From the NCBI GenBank assembly GCA_945860375.1, contig CAMAQR010000106.1, positions 1 to 7,543 of the forward strand: DNA of 7,543 bases, read 5' to 3'. Positions within the stretch are counted from its first letter, which is position 1, and every line of letters begins with the position of its first letter. Made by a program: the position numbers and the translations under genes. The notes below the pieces were generated by a model. That model searched no databases. It was not told the origin of the DNA and worked only from the letters and a program-made list of their open reading frames with translations. Source of the stretch: Pseudorhodobacter antarcticus. GTDB taxonomy: Bacteria > Pseudomonadota > Alphaproteobacteria > Rhodobacterales > Rhodobacteraceae. Below are positions 6,985-7,543 of this stretch, piece by piece.

Positions 6985-7159
6985 GGCAAACCGACATGCA
7001 GGGCTGAACACGCACTCGTTCTAGACACTTGCGGATGCCGCCGAAAGGTTGGAGGCTTGGCGTCGATACTAAACTGAGGAACGGCCACACAGCGCAATTG
7101 GGAACAAGGTTCCGATCATGCTGACGAAATCGGGGGACATCACCAGCCTGTCCCCCTGA
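6985..7159 (+). pseudogene. IS3-family transposase OrfB, C-terminal fragment with stops
   Basis: One frame reads GLNTHSF, stop (TAG 7022), TLADAAERLEAWRRY, stop (TAA 7070), TEERPHSAIGNKVPIM and so on to TGA 7157. This matches the well-known C-terminal end of IS3 OrfB (LNxHWFxSLxDAxxxxEAWRRDYNExRPHSAIGNxxP). Both in-frame stops fall inside conserved sequence, and everything upstream, including the DDE core, is gone. It cannot be functional. Confidence 0.82.
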
Positions 7160-7245
7160 GCGAAGCCGGAAAACCCCAAGCCTTGGCGGTCCAAGATTGG
7201 CGCGCGGATCACAACAAGCCAGACTGTCGTTATGAACGAGGGACG

Positions 7246-7261
7246 ACCGGGGGGCAGGTCA
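7246..7261 (-). repeat. Right terminal repeat of the IS3 remnant
   Basis: The plus strand reads ACCGGGGGGCAGGTCA; inward on the minus strand it is TGACCTGCCCCCCGGT, the TGA-CTGCCCCC type of end found in IS407-like IS3 elements. No left copy is present in the window, which fits a truncated element. Confidence 0.65.
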
Positions 7262-7289
7262 CCTGCAGTCCGCGTTCCGGTGCATCCGG

Positions 7290-7543
7290 CTAGTGCTTGC
7301 GGCCATCGTCGCGTGCAGCGGCCAAGAAACGTGCAGAATAGCTGGCCCAATCAAAGCGCAGGATGTGGGCGCGCGCGGTCCGGGCCCGGCACAACGCCGC
7401 CTCTGGGTCGGCCTGAACGGACAGTATCCCTGCCGCAATCCCCGCCGGGTCGGCCGGATCGACGATCACGGCGGTCTCTCCGCCACATGTCAGGGCCGCT
7501 GTACCCGCCGGGGAGCAGACGACAGGCACACCGCAGGCCATCG
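7290..7543 (-). CDS. GT4-type glycosyltransferase, C-terminal end (partial)
   Basis: This is the last ~84 residues of a protein that runs off the right edge of the window. The visible part starts with AMACGVPVVCSPAGTAAL and continues with GGETAVIVDPADPAGIAAGI, the nucleotide-sugar binding end of family 4 glycosyltransferases (GT-B fold; canonical EAxAxGxPVV and G..L.v.pxDxxxLA). It closes with a helix DWASYSARFLAAARDD. The methionine at 7541 is internal; the frame is open to the edge and the true start lies outside. The stop at 7290-7292 gives a normal C-terminus for the family, so the nearby IS3 end does not seem to have cut it. It converges on the monooxygenase gene and probably belongs to a different operon, perhaps surface polysaccharide synthesis. 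Confidence 0.85.
   Translation of the reverse strand, partial: MACGVPVVCSPAGTAALTCGGETAVIVDPADPAGIAAGILSVQADPEAALCRARTARAHILRFDWASYSARFLAAARDDGRKH

Larger units (their letters stand above)
6985..7261 (+). mobile_element. Decayed right-hand remnant of an IS3-family element
   Basis: The 3' end of an IS3-family (IS407/IS51-like) element survives: the tail of the transposase OrfB, about 90 bp of non-coding end, and a terminal repeat whose minus-strand reading is TGACCTGCCCCCCGGT, ending at 7261. The left part of the element is missing. The left edge near 6985 is approximate, set where OrfB-like protein sequence begins. The element ends 28 bp from the stop of the convergent glycosyltransferase gene. 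Confidence 0.75.

Noticed and set aside
6803..7090. Minus-strand small gene between the monooxygenase and the IS3 remnant
   Set aside because: It overlaps the monooxygenase 3' end and the transposase remnant, and its translation shows no recognisable family.
7200..7289. CRISPR, tRNA or riboswitch in the intergenic region
   Set aside because: No spaced direct repeats, no cloverleaf-like pairing and no known riboswitch core are visible; the region is explained by the non-coding end of the IS3 element and a short spacer.

Overview
The window is GC-rich DNA (by eye) of alphaproteobacterial character. The IS types and codon use suggest a Rhodobacterales-like genome (Paracoccus/Roseobacter type), but this is an inference from style and no marker gene confirms it. 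It looks like an accessory locus: a small, probably damaged, specialised-metabolite operon bracketed by insertion sequence material.

Layout. Positions 1-764 hold most of an IS5-family element (IS427-like). Its transposase is split over two frames, with a likely -1 frameshift at an A4G6 run, and its right end is at about 764. The reading frame of a large gene emerges directly from that right end. At 791-4390 this gene encodes a MurC-like ligase (missing its N-terminal domain), an NRPS adenylation domain, a carrier-protein domain and a thioesterase with Cys in place of the usual Ser nucleophile. Two plus-strand genes follow with start/stop overlaps: a class I SAM methyltransferase-like protein (4387-5202) and a flavin-containing monooxygenase (5196-6806). 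A hairpin sits 3 nt after the last stop. From about 6835 to 7261 there is no intact gene: an unassigned stretch, then a decayed 3' end of an IS3-family element with two in-frame stops and its terminal repeat. From 7541 down to 7290 on the minus strand is the C-terminal end of a GT4-type glycosyltransferase that continues beyond the window.

How the genes may work together. The three plus-strand genes overlap and so form one translationally coupled operon. The adenylation domain would activate an amino or other carboxylic acid and load it on the carrier domain. The Cys thioesterase would release or transfer it. The methyltransferase and monooxygenase would methylate and N- or S-oxygenate the product. 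There is no condensation domain, so the fused MurC-like ligase, which in its family makes an amide bond using ATP, is the obvious candidate for the peptide-bond-forming activity. This arrangement is the most unusual thing in the window. In this strain the IS5 insertion has separated the first ~60 codons of the MurC-like domain from the rest, so the pathway may be inactive or driven from the IS.
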